DNA of 64,000 nucleotides from Mycobacterium palustre. GTDB lineage: Bacteria > Actinomycetota > Actinomycetes > Mycobacteriales > Mycobacteriaceae. This document shows, piece after piece, positions 8,166 to 16,180 of the stretch (positions within the stretch are counted from its first letter, which is position 1; each line of letters begins with the position of its first letter). The notes under the pieces are model-generated. The model worked only from the letters and a program-made list of their open reading frames with translations. It did not search any database and was not told where the DNA came from. A program made the translations under genes and the position numbers. The stretch lies in assembly GCF_002101785.1 (NCBI RefSeq), contig NZ_LQPJ01000136.1, positions 186,001 through 250,000 of the forward strand, in the 5' to 3' direction.

Positions 8166-8190
8166 ATACCCGGGGCGGATGCGTTGAAAC
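8166..8190 (-). promoter_or_regulatory. SigF-type promoter of the hemerythrin gene
   Basis: On the minus strand GTTT (8190-8187) and GGGTAT (8171-8166) are separated by exactly 15 bases, the SigF consensus spacing. The element is 44 bases before the hemerythrin ATG, nearly the same distance as in the Mn-catalase gene. Confidence 0.75.
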
Positions 8191-8208
8191 GGCTGCACGG
8201 CGGCCGGG

Positions 8209-9306
8209 CTAGCGCAGTTTGGGCAGGACGCTGGCGCGGTAGAAATCGATGGCGGCGACGGGATCGTCCTGGGGAAAGTGCAGAAATGGAACGGCCCCGG
8301 CGTCGAGAACCCTTTGCACGGCGTCGATGTGGGTTGCGGGATCGTTTCCCACAGTCCAGTTGCCGAGCACCTTTTCTTCCGGGTTCGCTTCGGCGGCACG
8401 CTGAATTTCGACGGGGTTGGGCTGGTCGACGGCTCCGGCGGTGAATCGCCACAGGGCGGCGGCGCGGCGGGCCTCCCGGTCGTCGCCGACCACGGCGAAC
8501 AGCTCGGCGCGCTTTCCCAAGGTGGCGGGGTCGCGGCCGGCGGCTTGGGCGCCCGCGCCGAAGGCCGCCAGCAGTTTGGCGTTCGTCAGGTCATGGGCCT
8601 GGGTGATCCAGCCGTCGCCGTATTGGCCGGCCAATCTTGCGCTTTTCGGGCCGCCGGCCGCGACGAAGATCGGCGGCGGCGTGGGAGGCGTGTCGTAAAG
8701 CTTCAGGGCGTTCGTCTGAAAGTAACGGCCGGAGAAGGAGATTCGTGAACCGCTCCACAGCTGACGGATCAGCTCGATGGCCTCGACGAGCCGGTCATGC
8801 CGCTCGCGGTAGTTGCCGTAGGTGTTGGTGGTGGCCTGCTCGTTGAGTCGCTCCCCGGTGCCCACTCCCAAAAACACCCGGCCGGGGCTGAGGATCGCCA
8901 GCGAGGCGAAAGCCTGGGCCACGGTGGCGGGGTGATAGCGGTACGTCGGGCAGGTCACCCCGGTGCCAAACGAGATGCGGCTGGTGCTGTTGCCGACCAG
9001 AGCCAGCGTCAGCCACGGGAACATCGAGTGTCCCTCGTTGTCCTGCCAGGGCTGAATGTGGTCACTGGCCCACACGTATTGAAAACCGGCCTGTTCAGCG
9101 GCCTGGGCCTGCGCCACTAGGCGATCGGTGCGGAATTGCTCGTGGGAGAGCACGACGCCGACGCCCCTGGCCGCCGGCGCGGGCGGACCGGGGGAATTGG
9201 CGTGGTCGGCTCCCGGCTTGCCGCAGCCTTCGCAAAACCCGGCGCCGCCGATCATCCCCGCGCCCGCGGCCAGCCGCCCGAACGCGCGCCGCGAGATGCC
9301 AGTCAC
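8209..9306 (-). CDS. fgd2: F420-dependent hydroxymycolic acid dehydrogenase (Rv0132c)
   Basis: A 365-residue luciferase-fold, F420-dependent enzyme that oxidises hydroxymycolates to ketomycolates. The N-terminus MTGISRRAFGRLAAGAG has the twin-arginine signal reported for Rv0132c export, followed by a Cys/Gly-rich stretch that may act as a lipobox. Family landmarks include WASDHIQPWQDNEGHSMFPW, GTGVTCPTYRYHPA, FLGVGTGERLNE and FLHFPQDDP. The GTG at 9306 starts exactly at the Tat signal; the frame is open further upstream without protein-like sequence. M. tuberculosis has this gene next to Rv0133, as here. It ends 86 bases before the hemerythrin start and may share some read-through with it. 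Confidence 0.94.
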   Translation of the reverse strand: MTGISRRAFGRLAAGAGMIGGAGFCEGCGKPGADHANSPGPPAPAARGVGVVLSHEQFRTDRLVAQAQAAEQAGFQYVWASDHIQPWQDNEGHSMFPWLTLALVGNSTSRISFGTGVTCPTYRYHPATVAQAFASLAILSPGRVFLGVGTGERLNEQATTNTYGNYRERHDRLVEAIELIRQLWSGSRISFSGRYFQTNALKLYDTPPTPPPIFVAAGGPKSARLAGQYGDGWITQAHDLTNAKLLAAFGAGAQAAGRDPATLGKRAELFAVVGDDREARRAAALWRFTAGAVDQPNPVEIQRAAEANPEEKVLGNWTVGNDPATHIDAVQRVLDAGAVPFLHFPQDDPVAAIDFYRASVLPKLR

Positions 9307-9340
9307 CCCATCGGCATACCCGTCGTTCCCCGCGTCACAC

Positions 9341-9419
9341 GCTGGCTCAATGGCGGCGACCCGCGTCGACCGGCTGCGCCGCTCTCGCGATCGCCGCTGG
9401 CTCAATGGCGGCGACCCGC
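9341..9419. repeat. 24-bp direct repeat between fgd2 and Rv0133
   Basis: A 24-base sequence beginning GCTGGCTCAATGGCGGCGAC occurs at 9341-9364 and again, identical, at 9396-9419, with a 55-base period. Both copies lie in the divergent intergenic region between fgd2 and the acetyltransferase, the second ending 13 bases before the acetyltransferase start. Confidence 0.9.
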
Positions 9420-9432
9420 TAGCCTGACGTGG

Positions 9433-10038
9433 GTGACCCCGCAGGCGCGCCCGGCGTCGAGACCCGACATCCGCAACCTGTGCCGCACGCTGGCGCGGGC
9501 GTTCTACGACGACCCGGTGATGATGTGGTTGCTGCCGGACGACAAGGCGCGCACCGCTCAGCTATACCGGCTGTTCGCAACGATGACCCGGCACCACCAC
9601 CTGAGCCGGGGCGGCGTCGAGGTGGCCGCCGACGGCCCGGAGATCGGTGCGGCGGCGCTGTGGGATCCGCCGAATCAATGGCAGGAAACGCGCTGGGGCC
9701 AGCTCGCGATGACGCCGACGTTCATCCGGGTCTTCGGCGCGCGCTCGATGCGTGGACGGGCGGTGCAGGAACTGATGAAGCGCATGCACCCGGAAGAACC
9801 GCACTGGTATCTGGCCGTGATCGGAAGCGACCCGAGCGTCCGCGGCCAAGGCTTCGGGCAGGCACTGATGCGGTCCCGGCTGGACCGCTGCGACGCCGAG
9901 TACTGCCCGGCGTATCTCGAGTCGAGCAAGCCCGAAAACGTCCCGTACTACGAACGTTTCGGCTTCACCGTCACCCGCGAGATCCCGCTGCCCGACGGCG
10001 GCCCGCCGCTGTGGGCGATGTGGCGCGCGCCGCGATAG
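9433..10038 (+). CDS. GNAT-family N-acetyltransferase (Rv0133 homologue)
   Basis: A 201-residue protein, the same length as Rv0133. The acetyl-CoA binding loop is V-R-G-Q-G-F-G-Q-A in PSVRGQGFGQALMRSRLDR, following the strand WYLAVIGSDP; the C-terminal strand YYERFGFTVTREIPLPDG closes the GNAT fold. The acceptor is unknown. The GTG at 9433 was chosen because it gives the orthologue length; earlier in-frame codons read through the direct repeat and are not protein-like. It is divergent from fgd2 and followed by a DUF5709 gene 46 bases later. Confidence 0.9.
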   Translation: MTPQARPASRPDIRNLCRTLARAFYDDPVMMWLLPDDKARTAQLYRLFATMTRHHHLSRGGVEVAADGPEIGAAALWDPPNQWQETRWGQLAMTPTFIRVFGARSMRGRAVQELMKRMHPEEPHWYLAVIGSDPSVRGQGFGQALMRSRLDRCDAEYCPAYLESSKPENVPYYERFGFTVTREIPLPDGGPPLWAMWRAPR

Positions 10039-10084
10039 CGGCCGGCAGCGTTTAGCCGCCCCAGGCGGCGGGCAACCGGTGCGC

Positions 10085-10444
10085 ATGAGCGAAAACCCCC
10101 AAGCCGACGAGCTGGTCGACGCCGCCGACTTCCCCGAGGAAGGCGGCCCGGGCGACACCCTGAACCCCAGCGAAGGCACCGACCCCGACGAGCTGCGCAA
10201 CGACGACGGCGACATCGTCGTGGACCCGCCCGAGGGCTGGAGCGAGGCCGACCGGTTCGGGATGACGGCGCGCGAAGCTCGAGAGGGCGAATCCCTCGAC
10301 GACCGCCTGGCCGAGGAAGAGCCGGACCTCACCCCCGATAGGGTCGGCCCCGCGGACGACGAGGTTCCCGGGCGCGCCCACCGGGGGCAGATCGACGGCA
10401 CACCCGAAGACGGGGACTCGCTGTACGAGGTCGTCGACGAGTAA
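10085..10444 (+). CDS. DUF5709 acidic protein
   Basis: A 119-residue, very acidic and probably disordered protein. The segment VDPPEGWSEADRFGMTAREAREG followed by ESLDDRLAEEEPD is the conserved core of the actinobacterial DUF5709 family, whose function is unknown. It has no cysteine, signal or membrane segment. The ATG at 10085 is preferred over a GTG six bases earlier. A SigF-like element with a weaker -10 (GTTT at 10050, then GGGCAA 16 bases on) lies 35-40 bases upstream. It is absent from this position in M. tuberculosis and opens the accessory block that runs to ephF. Confidence 0.82.
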   Translation: MSENPQADELVDAADFPEEGGPGDTLNPSEGTDPDELRNDDGDIVVDPPEGWSEADRFGMTAREAREGESLDDRLAEEEPDLTPDRVGPADDEVPGRAHRGQIDGTPEDGDSLYEVVDE

Positions 10445-10485
10445 TCAGTGCTCGGTTGTTCACTCGCGAAAGATGAGGCGAGCCG

Positions 10486-11160
10486 CTACGGGCTGCTGTG
10501 CCAGCCGGCGATCCCGATGGTGATCATCCGCAGCTGCTTGACCGCCGCCCGCCGGATGTCTTCCAGCGCCTCCGAGGTTTGCGCGTCCTCGATCGCCTCG
10601 GCGATGACGATCATCGAGTTGACGAACAGCGTCGCCAACACGTTGAGGTCCTCGGTGCTCCACGCGTTGAGCCCGGTGAAGCGGGCGAGGTCGGTGGCCA
10701 GCTCGGAGGTGATGAGCCGCAGCTCGGTGCGGATCGCGTAGCGCAGCACGGTGACTCCGCCCGAGCGCTCCCGATAGATGAAGCGCCAGTGCTCGCGGCG
10801 TTCCGTGATGCTCGCGACGACGATCTCGACCGACGACTCGATCACCCGGTTGGGGTCCAGCTTGCCGGCGCGCGCCCCGCGCAAAGTGTCGCGCAGGGTG
10901 CGAAACGATTCGTCGATCAGCACCAGCCCGAGGGCCTCCATCGACTCGAAATGGCGGTAGAAGCCCGCCGGCACGATGCCGACCTCCCGCGTCACCTCGC
11001 GCAGGCTCAGGCTGGAAAAGCTGCGGTCTTGCAGCAGCTTCAACGCGGCGGCGATGATGGCGCGCCGGGTGGCCTCCTTGCGCTCCTCGCGCGACAGGCT
11101 TTCGCCCGAACGCTCGCGGCCCGAGCGGTGCGGCCGTGAGCTAGGAGTACGGCTGTTCAC
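10486..11160 (-). CDS. TetR-family regulator of the adjacent desaturase operon
   Basis: A 224-residue TetR protein. A basic N-terminal tail of about 25 residues precedes the helix-turn-helix, seen in SFSSLSLREVTREVGIVPAG and FYRHFESMEALG; the rest is the ligand-binding and dimerisation domain. The GTG start at 11160 lies inside a perfect palindrome (11155-11169), so the protein probably represses its own gene. It is divergent from a ferredoxin reductase/acyl-desaturase operon, an arrangement like the Pseudomonas DesT-desaturase locus, which suggests it senses acyl-CoA. That ligand is an inference from context. Confidence 0.9.
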   Translation of the reverse strand: MNSRTPSSRPHRSGRERSGESLSREERKEATRRAIIAAALKLLQDRSFSSLSLREVTREVGIVPAGFYRHFESMEALGLVLIDESFRTLRDTLRGARAGKLDPNRVIESSVEIVVASITERREHWRFIYRERSGGVTVLRYAIRTELRLITSELATDLARFTGLNAWSTEDLNVLATLFVNSMIVIAEAIEDAQTSEALEDIRRAAVKQLRMITIGIAGWHSSP

Positions 11161-11169
11161 TGTGTGAAC
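11155..11169. promoter_or_regulatory. Palindromic operator over the TetR start codon
   Basis: GTTCAC-TGT-GTGAAC is a perfect 6-3-6 inverted repeat. It covers the GTG start of the divergent TetR gene and shares its GTTCAC half-site with the second palindrome at 11222-11237. Confidence 0.65.
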
Positions 11170-11221
11170 CCTACCACAAACTGCCACTAAACCTTGACGA
11201 CCTGCAAGGAGCCGACGCACG

Positions 11222-11237
11222 GTGTACATATGTTCAC
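11222..11237. promoter_or_regulatory. Palindromic operator over the reductase start codon
   Basis: GTGTACATATGTTCAC is a 16-base palindrome with one mismatched pair (positions 4 and 13). It includes the ATG (11230-11232) of the ferredoxin reductase gene and carries the same GTTCAC half-site as 11155-11169. It is a likely second site for the adjacent TetR protein. Confidence 0.55.
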
Positions 11238-12324
11238 CCAAACACCCACCCGGAATCTCGCCCAAACCCTGCGGAAGCGAGTCCTGGGTTCAGACCTGCT
11301 GGACCTGCTCACCGGTCCGCACGGCGTGGACCGCTACACCGAGCTGGTGGCGCCGACGTGGACGCTGGGCGAGGCCCGCGCCAAGGTCGTCGACGTGCGC
11401 CGGACCACGCCGCGCAGCGTCACCGTCACGCTCGCTCCGAACGACGCCTTCGCGTCCGCCCACACCGTCAAAGCCGGCCAGCACGTCAACCTCACGCTCG
11501 ACATCGACGGTCGCCGGCACACCCGCTGCTATTCGCCGGCCAACGCCGAAGGCAGCTCCCGCCTCGAGCTGACGATCGGTCAGCACGACGGAGGGCTGGT
11601 GTCGAATCACCTCTACGAGCGGGCCCGCCGCGGCATGGTCGTCGGCCTCGACGGCGTCGGCGGTGACTTCGTGTTGCCCGCGCGGCGCCCGCGGCGGATC
11701 CTGCTCGTCTCGGGCGGCAGCGGCATCACGCCGGTCATGGCGATGCTGCGCACGCTGATCGCCGAGCGCCATCGCGGCGAGGTCGCGTTCATCCACTACG
11801 CCCGGGTGCCCGAGGAGGCCTGCTACCGCGAGGAACTGGTCGCCCACAACGAGCTGCCGGGCGTACGGGTGCTGCACGGCTACACCCGCTCCGACGGCGG
11901 CGACCTGATCGGCCGCTTCGGCCGAGAGCACCTGGCCGCGGCGATGCTCGCGCCCGATGCGGTGTTCGTCTGCGGCCCAACGACATTGGTCGAGTCGGTG
12001 CGAGAGCACTGCGACAACGTCTTCACCGAAAGCTTCGTGCCGCCCGTGTTCGACGCGCCGGCCAATCCGTCGGGCGGGCGAATCACCTTCGCCGAGAGCG
12101 GAATCGACGTCGTCGACGACGGTCGGTCGCTGCTGGAACAGGCCGAATCGGCCGGGCTGACGCCGCAGAACGGGTGCCGGATGGGCATCTGCCACACGTG
12201 CACCCGGCGCAAGACCGCGGGCACCGTGCGCAACCTGGTCACCGGCGCGGTCTCGACGTGCCCCGGCGAGGACGTCCAGATCTGCGTGTCCGTGCCGGTC
12301 GGCGACGTCGACCTCGCCCTCTAA
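11230..12324 (+). CDS. Ferredoxin reductase-type electron donor for the desaturase (Rv3230c-like)
   Basis: A 364-residue flavo-iron-sulfur reductase. The FAD domain contains HTRCYSPANAEG, the NAD(P)H domain has LLVSGGSGITPVMAMLR, and a C-terminal plant-type 2Fe-2S domain has the cysteine pattern in NGCRMGICHTC followed by a fourth cysteine in VSTCPGED. It resembles Rv3230c, the oxidoreductase that passes electrons to the desaturase DesA3 in M. tuberculosis. The start is uncertain: the ATG at 11230 lies in the operator palindrome with an AAGGA about 19 bases upstream, whereas an in-frame TTG at 11194 would extend it by 12 residues. The desaturase starts 18 bases after the stop, so the two are cotranscribed. 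Confidence 0.92.
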   Translation: MFTQTPTRNLAQTLRKRVLGSDLLDLLTGPHGVDRYTELVAPTWTLGEARAKVVDVRRTTPRSVTVTLAPNDAFASAHTVKAGQHVNLTLDIDGRRHTRCYSPANAEGSSRLELTIGQHDGGLVSNHLYERARRGMVVGLDGVGGDFVLPARRPRRILLVSGGSGITPVMAMLRTLIAERHRGEVAFIHYARVPEEACYREELVAHNELPGVRVLHGYTRSDGGDLIGRFGREHLAAAMLAPDAVFVCGPTTLVESVREHCDNVFTESFVPPVFDAPANPSGGRITFAESGIDVVDDGRSLLEQAESAGLTPQNGCRMGICHTCTRRKTAGTVRNLVTGAVSTCPGEDVQICVSVPVGDVDLAL

Positions 12325-12342
12325 AGCACTGGAGGTAAACCC

Positions 12343-13443
12343 ATGTCAGACAAGAAGATTACCCTGACCCCCGAGCAGGCCGAACAGTTCGGCCGCGAGC
12401 TCGACGCCATTAAGGAACGCGTGATGGCCGACCTCGGCGAACAGGACGCCGAGTACATCCGTCGCGTCATCAAGGCCCAGCGCGCGCTGGAGGCCGGCGG
12501 GCGCGCCCTGCTGTTTTTGCCGCCGGCGTGGCTGCTGGGCACCGCGATGCTGGGCCTGTCGAAGATCCTCGACAACATGGAGATCGGCCACAACGTCATG
12601 CACGGTCAATACGACTGGATGCGGGACCCGGCCATCTCCGGCCGCACCTTCGAGTGGGACACCGCTTGCCCCGCCGATCAATGGCGGCATTCGCACAACT
12701 ACATGCACCACACCCACACCAACATCGTCGGGATGGACCGCGACATCGGCTACGGCATCCTGCGGATGAGCGAAGACCAGCGGTGGCACCCCTATTACCT
12801 GGGGAACCCGCTCTACGCGTTCTTGCTGATGGTGCTGTTTCAGTACGGCGTCGCGTTGCACGAACTGGAAACCGAGCGCATCCGCAGCGGCGAGATCCGG
12901 CTGGCCGACAAGCGCGGGGTTTTGCGCGACATCTGGAAGAAGACGCGGCGCCAGGCGCTCAAGGACTACGTGGCCTTCCCGCTGCTCGCCGGCCCGTTCG
13001 CCCCGTTCGTGTTCGCGGGCAACCTCTCGGCCAACCTGATGCGCAACGTGTGGTCCTACATGATCATCTTCTGCGGTCATTTCCCCGACGGCACACAGGA
13101 GTTCACGGTCGAGGAGACCACGGACGAGTCCCGCGGCCAGTGGTATTTCCGTCAGGTCCTCGGTTCGGCGAACCTGACCGGCGGCAAGCTTTTCCATCTG
13201 CTGTCGGGAAACCTGTCGCACCAGATCGAGCACCACCTGTTCCCGGACATGCCGGCGCGCCGGTACGGCGAGATCGCGCCCGAGGTGCAAGAGATCTGCG
13301 AACGTTACGGCATCCCCTACAACAAGGGTCCGCTGCCGCGCCAGTTCGGCACCGTCGTCCGCAAGATCGTCCGGTTGGCGTTCCCGGGGTCGCGGAAGTC
13401 CACGGCCGGCAGGCTTGACGATCGGGTTCCTGCCGCGGCGTAG
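12343..13443 (+). CDS. Acyl-CoA delta-9 desaturase (DesA3-like)
   Basis: A 366-residue membrane di-iron desaturase. The three histidine boxes are present: GHNVMHGQYDW near residue 82, HSHNYMHHTHTN near residue 116, and HQIEHHLFPD near residue 290. Hydrophobic stretches at about 57-76 and 165-185, and others before the third box, fit the membrane fold. It should insert a cis double bond in stearoyl- or palmitoyl-CoA using electrons from the reductase encoded just upstream. A GGAGG site lies 9 bases before the ATG. This copy is a paralogue placed outside the M. tuberculosis desA3 context. Control by the divergent TetR is inferred from the palindromes. Confidence 0.94.
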   Translation: MSDKKITLTPEQAEQFGRELDAIKERVMADLGEQDAEYIRRVIKAQRALEAGGRALLFLPPAWLLGTAMLGLSKILDNMEIGHNVMHGQYDWMRDPAISGRTFEWDTACPADQWRHSHNYMHHTHTNIVGMDRDIGYGILRMSEDQRWHPYYLGNPLYAFLLMVLFQYGVALHELETERIRSGEIRLADKRGVLRDIWKKTRRQALKDYVAFPLLAGPFAPFVFAGNLSANLMRNVWSYMIIFCGHFPDGTQEFTVEETTDESRGQWYFRQVLGSANLTGGKLFHLLSGNLSHQIEHHLFPDMPARRYGEIAPEVQEICERYGIPYNKGPLPRQFGTVVRKIVRLAFPGSRKSTAGRLDDRVPAAA

Positions 13444-13454
13444 ACGGGAGCACA

Positions 13455-13979
13455 ATGGGCGTCGTGGAATGGACCGGCGCCCGCTACGCGGACAACCCAA
13501 CAGTGGAAGCATCGACGTGGATCGACGCTGACCCGGAGCGGGTCTGGAGCCTGGTCTCCGATATCCAACTGATGCCGACGCTCTCCAACGAGCTGCAGCG
13601 GGTCGAGTGGACCGACGGGGCCGACCGGCCCCGGGTCGGCGCCCGCTTCGTCGGATACAACGAGCACGACGCCTTCGGACAATGGAGCACCACCTCGCAG
13701 ATCGTCGAGTGCGACCAGCCACGTGAATTCTGTTGGGCGGTAGGCGACGCCGAGAGCCCCTCGGCGAAGTGGCGTTTTCGGCTGACGCCCCGCGACGGCG
13801 GTACCGCGCTGAGCTTCTGGATGCAGATGGGCCCGGGACGCTCGGGCTTGTCGGTCGCCATCGACTCGATGCCCGACAAGGAGGAAAAGATCGTCTTCGT
13901 GCGGATGCGCGAGTTCGAGGCGGCGATCGACAAGACCCTGGCGGCGATCAAACGGCTGGCCGAACACGGGGTGCGCTGA
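13455..13979 (+). CDS. SRPBCC (polyketide cyclase/START-fold) protein
   Basis: A 174-residue protein with the helix-grip fold: an N-terminal strand VEASTWIDADPERVWSLVSD, the FVGYNEHDAFGQWSTTSQIV strands, and a long C-terminal helix FEAAIDKTLAAIKRLAEH. Such proteins bind hydrophobic ligands and sometimes catalyse cyclisation or dehydration; nothing here fixes the ligand. The ATG at 13455 follows the desaturase stop by 11 bases and the gene overlaps the next one by one base (TGATG), so all four genes from 11230 appear to be one operon. A lipid-related role is inferred from that linkage. Confidence 0.85.
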   Translation: MGVVEWTGARYADNPTVEASTWIDADPERVWSLVSDIQLMPTLSNELQRVEWTDGADRPRVGARFVGYNEHDAFGQWSTTSQIVECDQPREFCWAVGDAESPSAKWRFRLTPRDGGTALSFWMQMGPGRSGLSVAIDSMPDKEEKIVFVRMREFEAAIDKTLAAIKRLAEHGVR

Positions 13980-15013
13980 TGCGGACCGCCACGACGGTCG
14001 AGCTGTCCCAACCGGGGGTGGTCGACTTCGTGGTCGAGGCCGAAAAACTGGGCCTGGATCTGTGCTGGGTCGCCGAGGCGTGGGGGACAGACGCTCCGTC
14101 GGCCATCGGCTACCTCGCGGCCCGGACCGGCCGGATGTTGCTCGGCTCGGGCGTGATTCAGGTCGGTACCCGCTCCCCGGTACTCGTCGCGCAGACGGCG
14201 ATCACGTTGTCCAACCTGTCCGGCGGACGGTTCCTGCTCGGCCTGGGGGCTTCCGGACCTCAGGTGATGGAAGGTCTGCACGGGGTGTCGTTCGCCCGGC
14301 CGTTGACGCGCATGCGCGAAACCGTCGAGATCGTCCGGCAGGTGTTCGAGGGCGGGAAGATCTCCTACTCCGGCAAGGAGATTCAGATTCCGCGCCCGGG
14401 CGGGGAAGCGGTGCCGATGCGCTTGTCGACGCGGCCCGACCATCCTATTCCCATTTATTTGGCCACGTTGTCACCGGCGATGCTGCGGTTGACCGGACAG
14501 ATCGCGGACGGCTGGCTGGGCACCAGCTTCGTCCCGGAGGGCGCCGACGACGCCTACTTCGCTCACCTCGACGAGGGACTGGCGGCCGCCGGTCGCACCC
14601 GCGCCGACATCGACATCTGTCAGGGCGCCGAGGTCGCCTTCGCGACCGACGAGGACGAACTCACCGGCATGGTCGCCGACCGCAAGAAAGAACTCGCGTT
14701 CAGCCTCGGCGGCATGGGGTCGTCGAGCACAAACTTCTACAACCAGGCCTACAGCCGTCAGGGCTGGGCCGACGTCGCGGCCGAGGTACGCCAGCGCTGG
14801 CAGCGCGGCGACCGCGACGGCGCGGCCGCCTTGGTGACCGACGAGATGGTGCTGGCCACCACCTTGATTGGGACGCAAGAGATGGTACGGGCCCGCCTCA
14901 AGGTGTGGCGCGACGCGGGCGTGACCACCGTGCGGTTATATCCCGCGGGGGACAGCTTGGATGCCAAGCTAGCCACCCTGGGGCGGGCGATCGAACTGGT
15001 TCGCCGAACGTGA
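13979..15013 (+). CDS. Luciferase-like, probably F420-dependent oxidoreductase
   Basis: A 344-residue TIM-barrel enzyme of the luciferase-like monooxygenase superfamily. Landmarks are AEKLGLDLCWVAEAWGTDAP near the N-terminus, RTGRMLLGSGVIQVGTRSP, GRFLLGLGASGPQVMEGLHG, and IPIYLATLSPAMLRLTGQIA with DGWLGTSF. The pattern resembles mycobacterial F420-dependent LLM enzymes rather than FMN ones. The ATG at 13979 overlaps the SRPBCC stop codon, indicating translational coupling. A hairpin follows the stop at 15016-15049. The substrate is unknown; the operon suggests lipid or xenobiotic chemistry. Confidence 0.88.
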   Translation: MRTATTVELSQPGVVDFVVEAEKLGLDLCWVAEAWGTDAPSAIGYLAARTGRMLLGSGVIQVGTRSPVLVAQTAITLSNLSGGRFLLGLGASGPQVMEGLHGVSFARPLTRMRETVEIVRQVFEGGKISYSGKEIQIPRPGGEAVPMRLSTRPDHPIPIYLATLSPAMLRLTGQIADGWLGTSFVPEGADDAYFAHLDEGLAAAGRTRADIDICQGAEVAFATDEDELTGMVADRKKELAFSLGGMGSSSTNFYNQAYSRQGWADVAAEVRQRWQRGDRDGAAALVTDEMVLATTLIGTQEMVRARLKVWRDAGVTTVRLYPAGDSLDAKLATLGRAIELVRRT

Positions 15014-15015
15014 AC

Positions 15016-15049
15016 TGAGGGCGGAATTTCCGCAATTTTTCCGCCCTCA
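15016..15049. terminator. Hairpin between convergent LLM and DUF1214 genes
   Basis: An 11-bp perfect inverted repeat, TGAGGGCGGAA (15016-15026) and TTCCGCCCTCA (15039-15049), with a 12-base loop containing a T-run. It lies between two convergent stop codons and can serve both strands. Confidence 0.75.
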
Positions 15050-15067
15050 TTGCACGCTCGGCGGACT

Positions 15068-16180
15068 CTAGGAGACGGCCGTCGGCGCGTCCGACACCTT
15101 CACCAGTTCTACCTGCGGCCGCGCCGGCACACCGTCGGCGAGGAACCAGCGAAAGGCGAGGTTGCCACGCGGATAGCCCAGCGCGGTCACCGAATTCGGG
15201 TGGGCCGTCATCCCCCGGGACAACACGATGGTCACCGAGCCGTCGGCGTTGGGCACGGCGCTATGGCCGTTGACCGAACAGCGGGCGTCGGGGCCCTCGG
15301 CGGCGCCGTAGGTGGCCATGAACTGGTTCCACACCACCATGTTCCAGAACCGGCACGAAGGGGGCCGGTGCGTGATGACCAGCGCCTCGTCGTCGTCGAG
15401 CACGAAGCTGCCGTAGGAGTAGCACGCGTCGCGTGCCGACCAGCCGAAGTTGGCGTCGGGCACCTGATATGGATCGGCGAATTCGTTTGCGGCGTGGGCG
15501 GTTTCATGTCCAAGCGCGTGCTGATCGTCCGCGCGCACTCCCACCGCCAGCGGCACGATGGCGAACATGGTGCGCAGCCAGGTGGCCGCCGCCCGCAGGC
15601 GCGCGGCCGTCTCCGCGTCGCCGTGGCGGATCGGCTCGGGCGCGTCGAGCGCCTCGATGCGCCAGGCCACCGGCCGACCGGTCAGCGGGTTGGCCTGATA
15701 GTCGCGCGTCATCAACACCGCGGCATCCGGCGTCGGGGGGAATTCGAAGGCGAAATTGCCATCGGCGTCGACGTCGAGGTCGCTGTCGCGGACTATCGCA
15801 ACGACGCGGTCCGACCAGGCGCCGGGCGACGGCTCGTTGTAGGCGGTCACCGAGAAGTAGACGCTGTCGCCCTTGTTGCCGCTGATGCGGTAGCGCCGAG
15901 CGGGATCGACCGGGCACATGAAGTAATACGCGTCGGTGTTGTCGCCGCCCCATCGCCGGTCGCGGCGGAACGGCGTGTTCACCGCGACGAACTGGGGGCG
16001 GCCCGGCTCGGTGAACAGGTAGCTGTCGAGGGCCACGCCCAGCGTGGTGGCGAGCATGCGGTAGCCGTCTGCGACGTGGCGGTCGTCGGTGACGGCGCGT
16101 GCGCCCTCGAGGAAGGACCGGTCGAGCTGCCCGACGGTCGCGAGCAGCTCTTGCCAGGCGGCGGTCGACTCATGCGTCAT
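15068..16180 (-). CDS. DUF1214 domain protein
   Basis: A 370-residue soluble protein. The C-terminal half carries DUF1214 features: ALVITHRPPSCRFWNMVVWN and SVTIVLSRGMTAHPNSV, followed by FRWFLADGVPARPQVELVKV. The middle part, RRYRISGNKGDSVYFSVTAYN, is also typical. The family often sits beside TetR regulators in mycobacteria and its biochemical role is unknown. The ATG at 16180 overlaps the stop of the upstream TetR gene by 4 bases, so they are an operon. No signal peptide or membrane span is seen. Confidence 0.88.
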   Translation of the reverse strand: MTHESTAAWQELLATVGQLDRSFLEGARAVTDDRHVADGYRMLATTLGVALDSYLFTEPGRPQFVAVNTPFRRDRRWGGDNTDAYYFMCPVDPARRYRISGNKGDSVYFSVTAYNEPSPGAWSDRVVAIVRDSDLDVDADGNFAFEFPPTPDAAVLMTRDYQANPLTGRPVAWRIEALDAPEPIRHGDAETAARLRAAATWLRTMFAIVPLAVGVRADDQHALGHETAHAANEFADPYQVPDANFGWSARDACYSYGSFVLDDDEALVITHRPPSCRFWNMVVWNQFMATYGAAEGPDARCSVNGHSAVPNADGSVTIVLSRGMTAHPNSVTALGYPRGNLAFRWFLADGVPARPQVELVKVSDAPTAVS

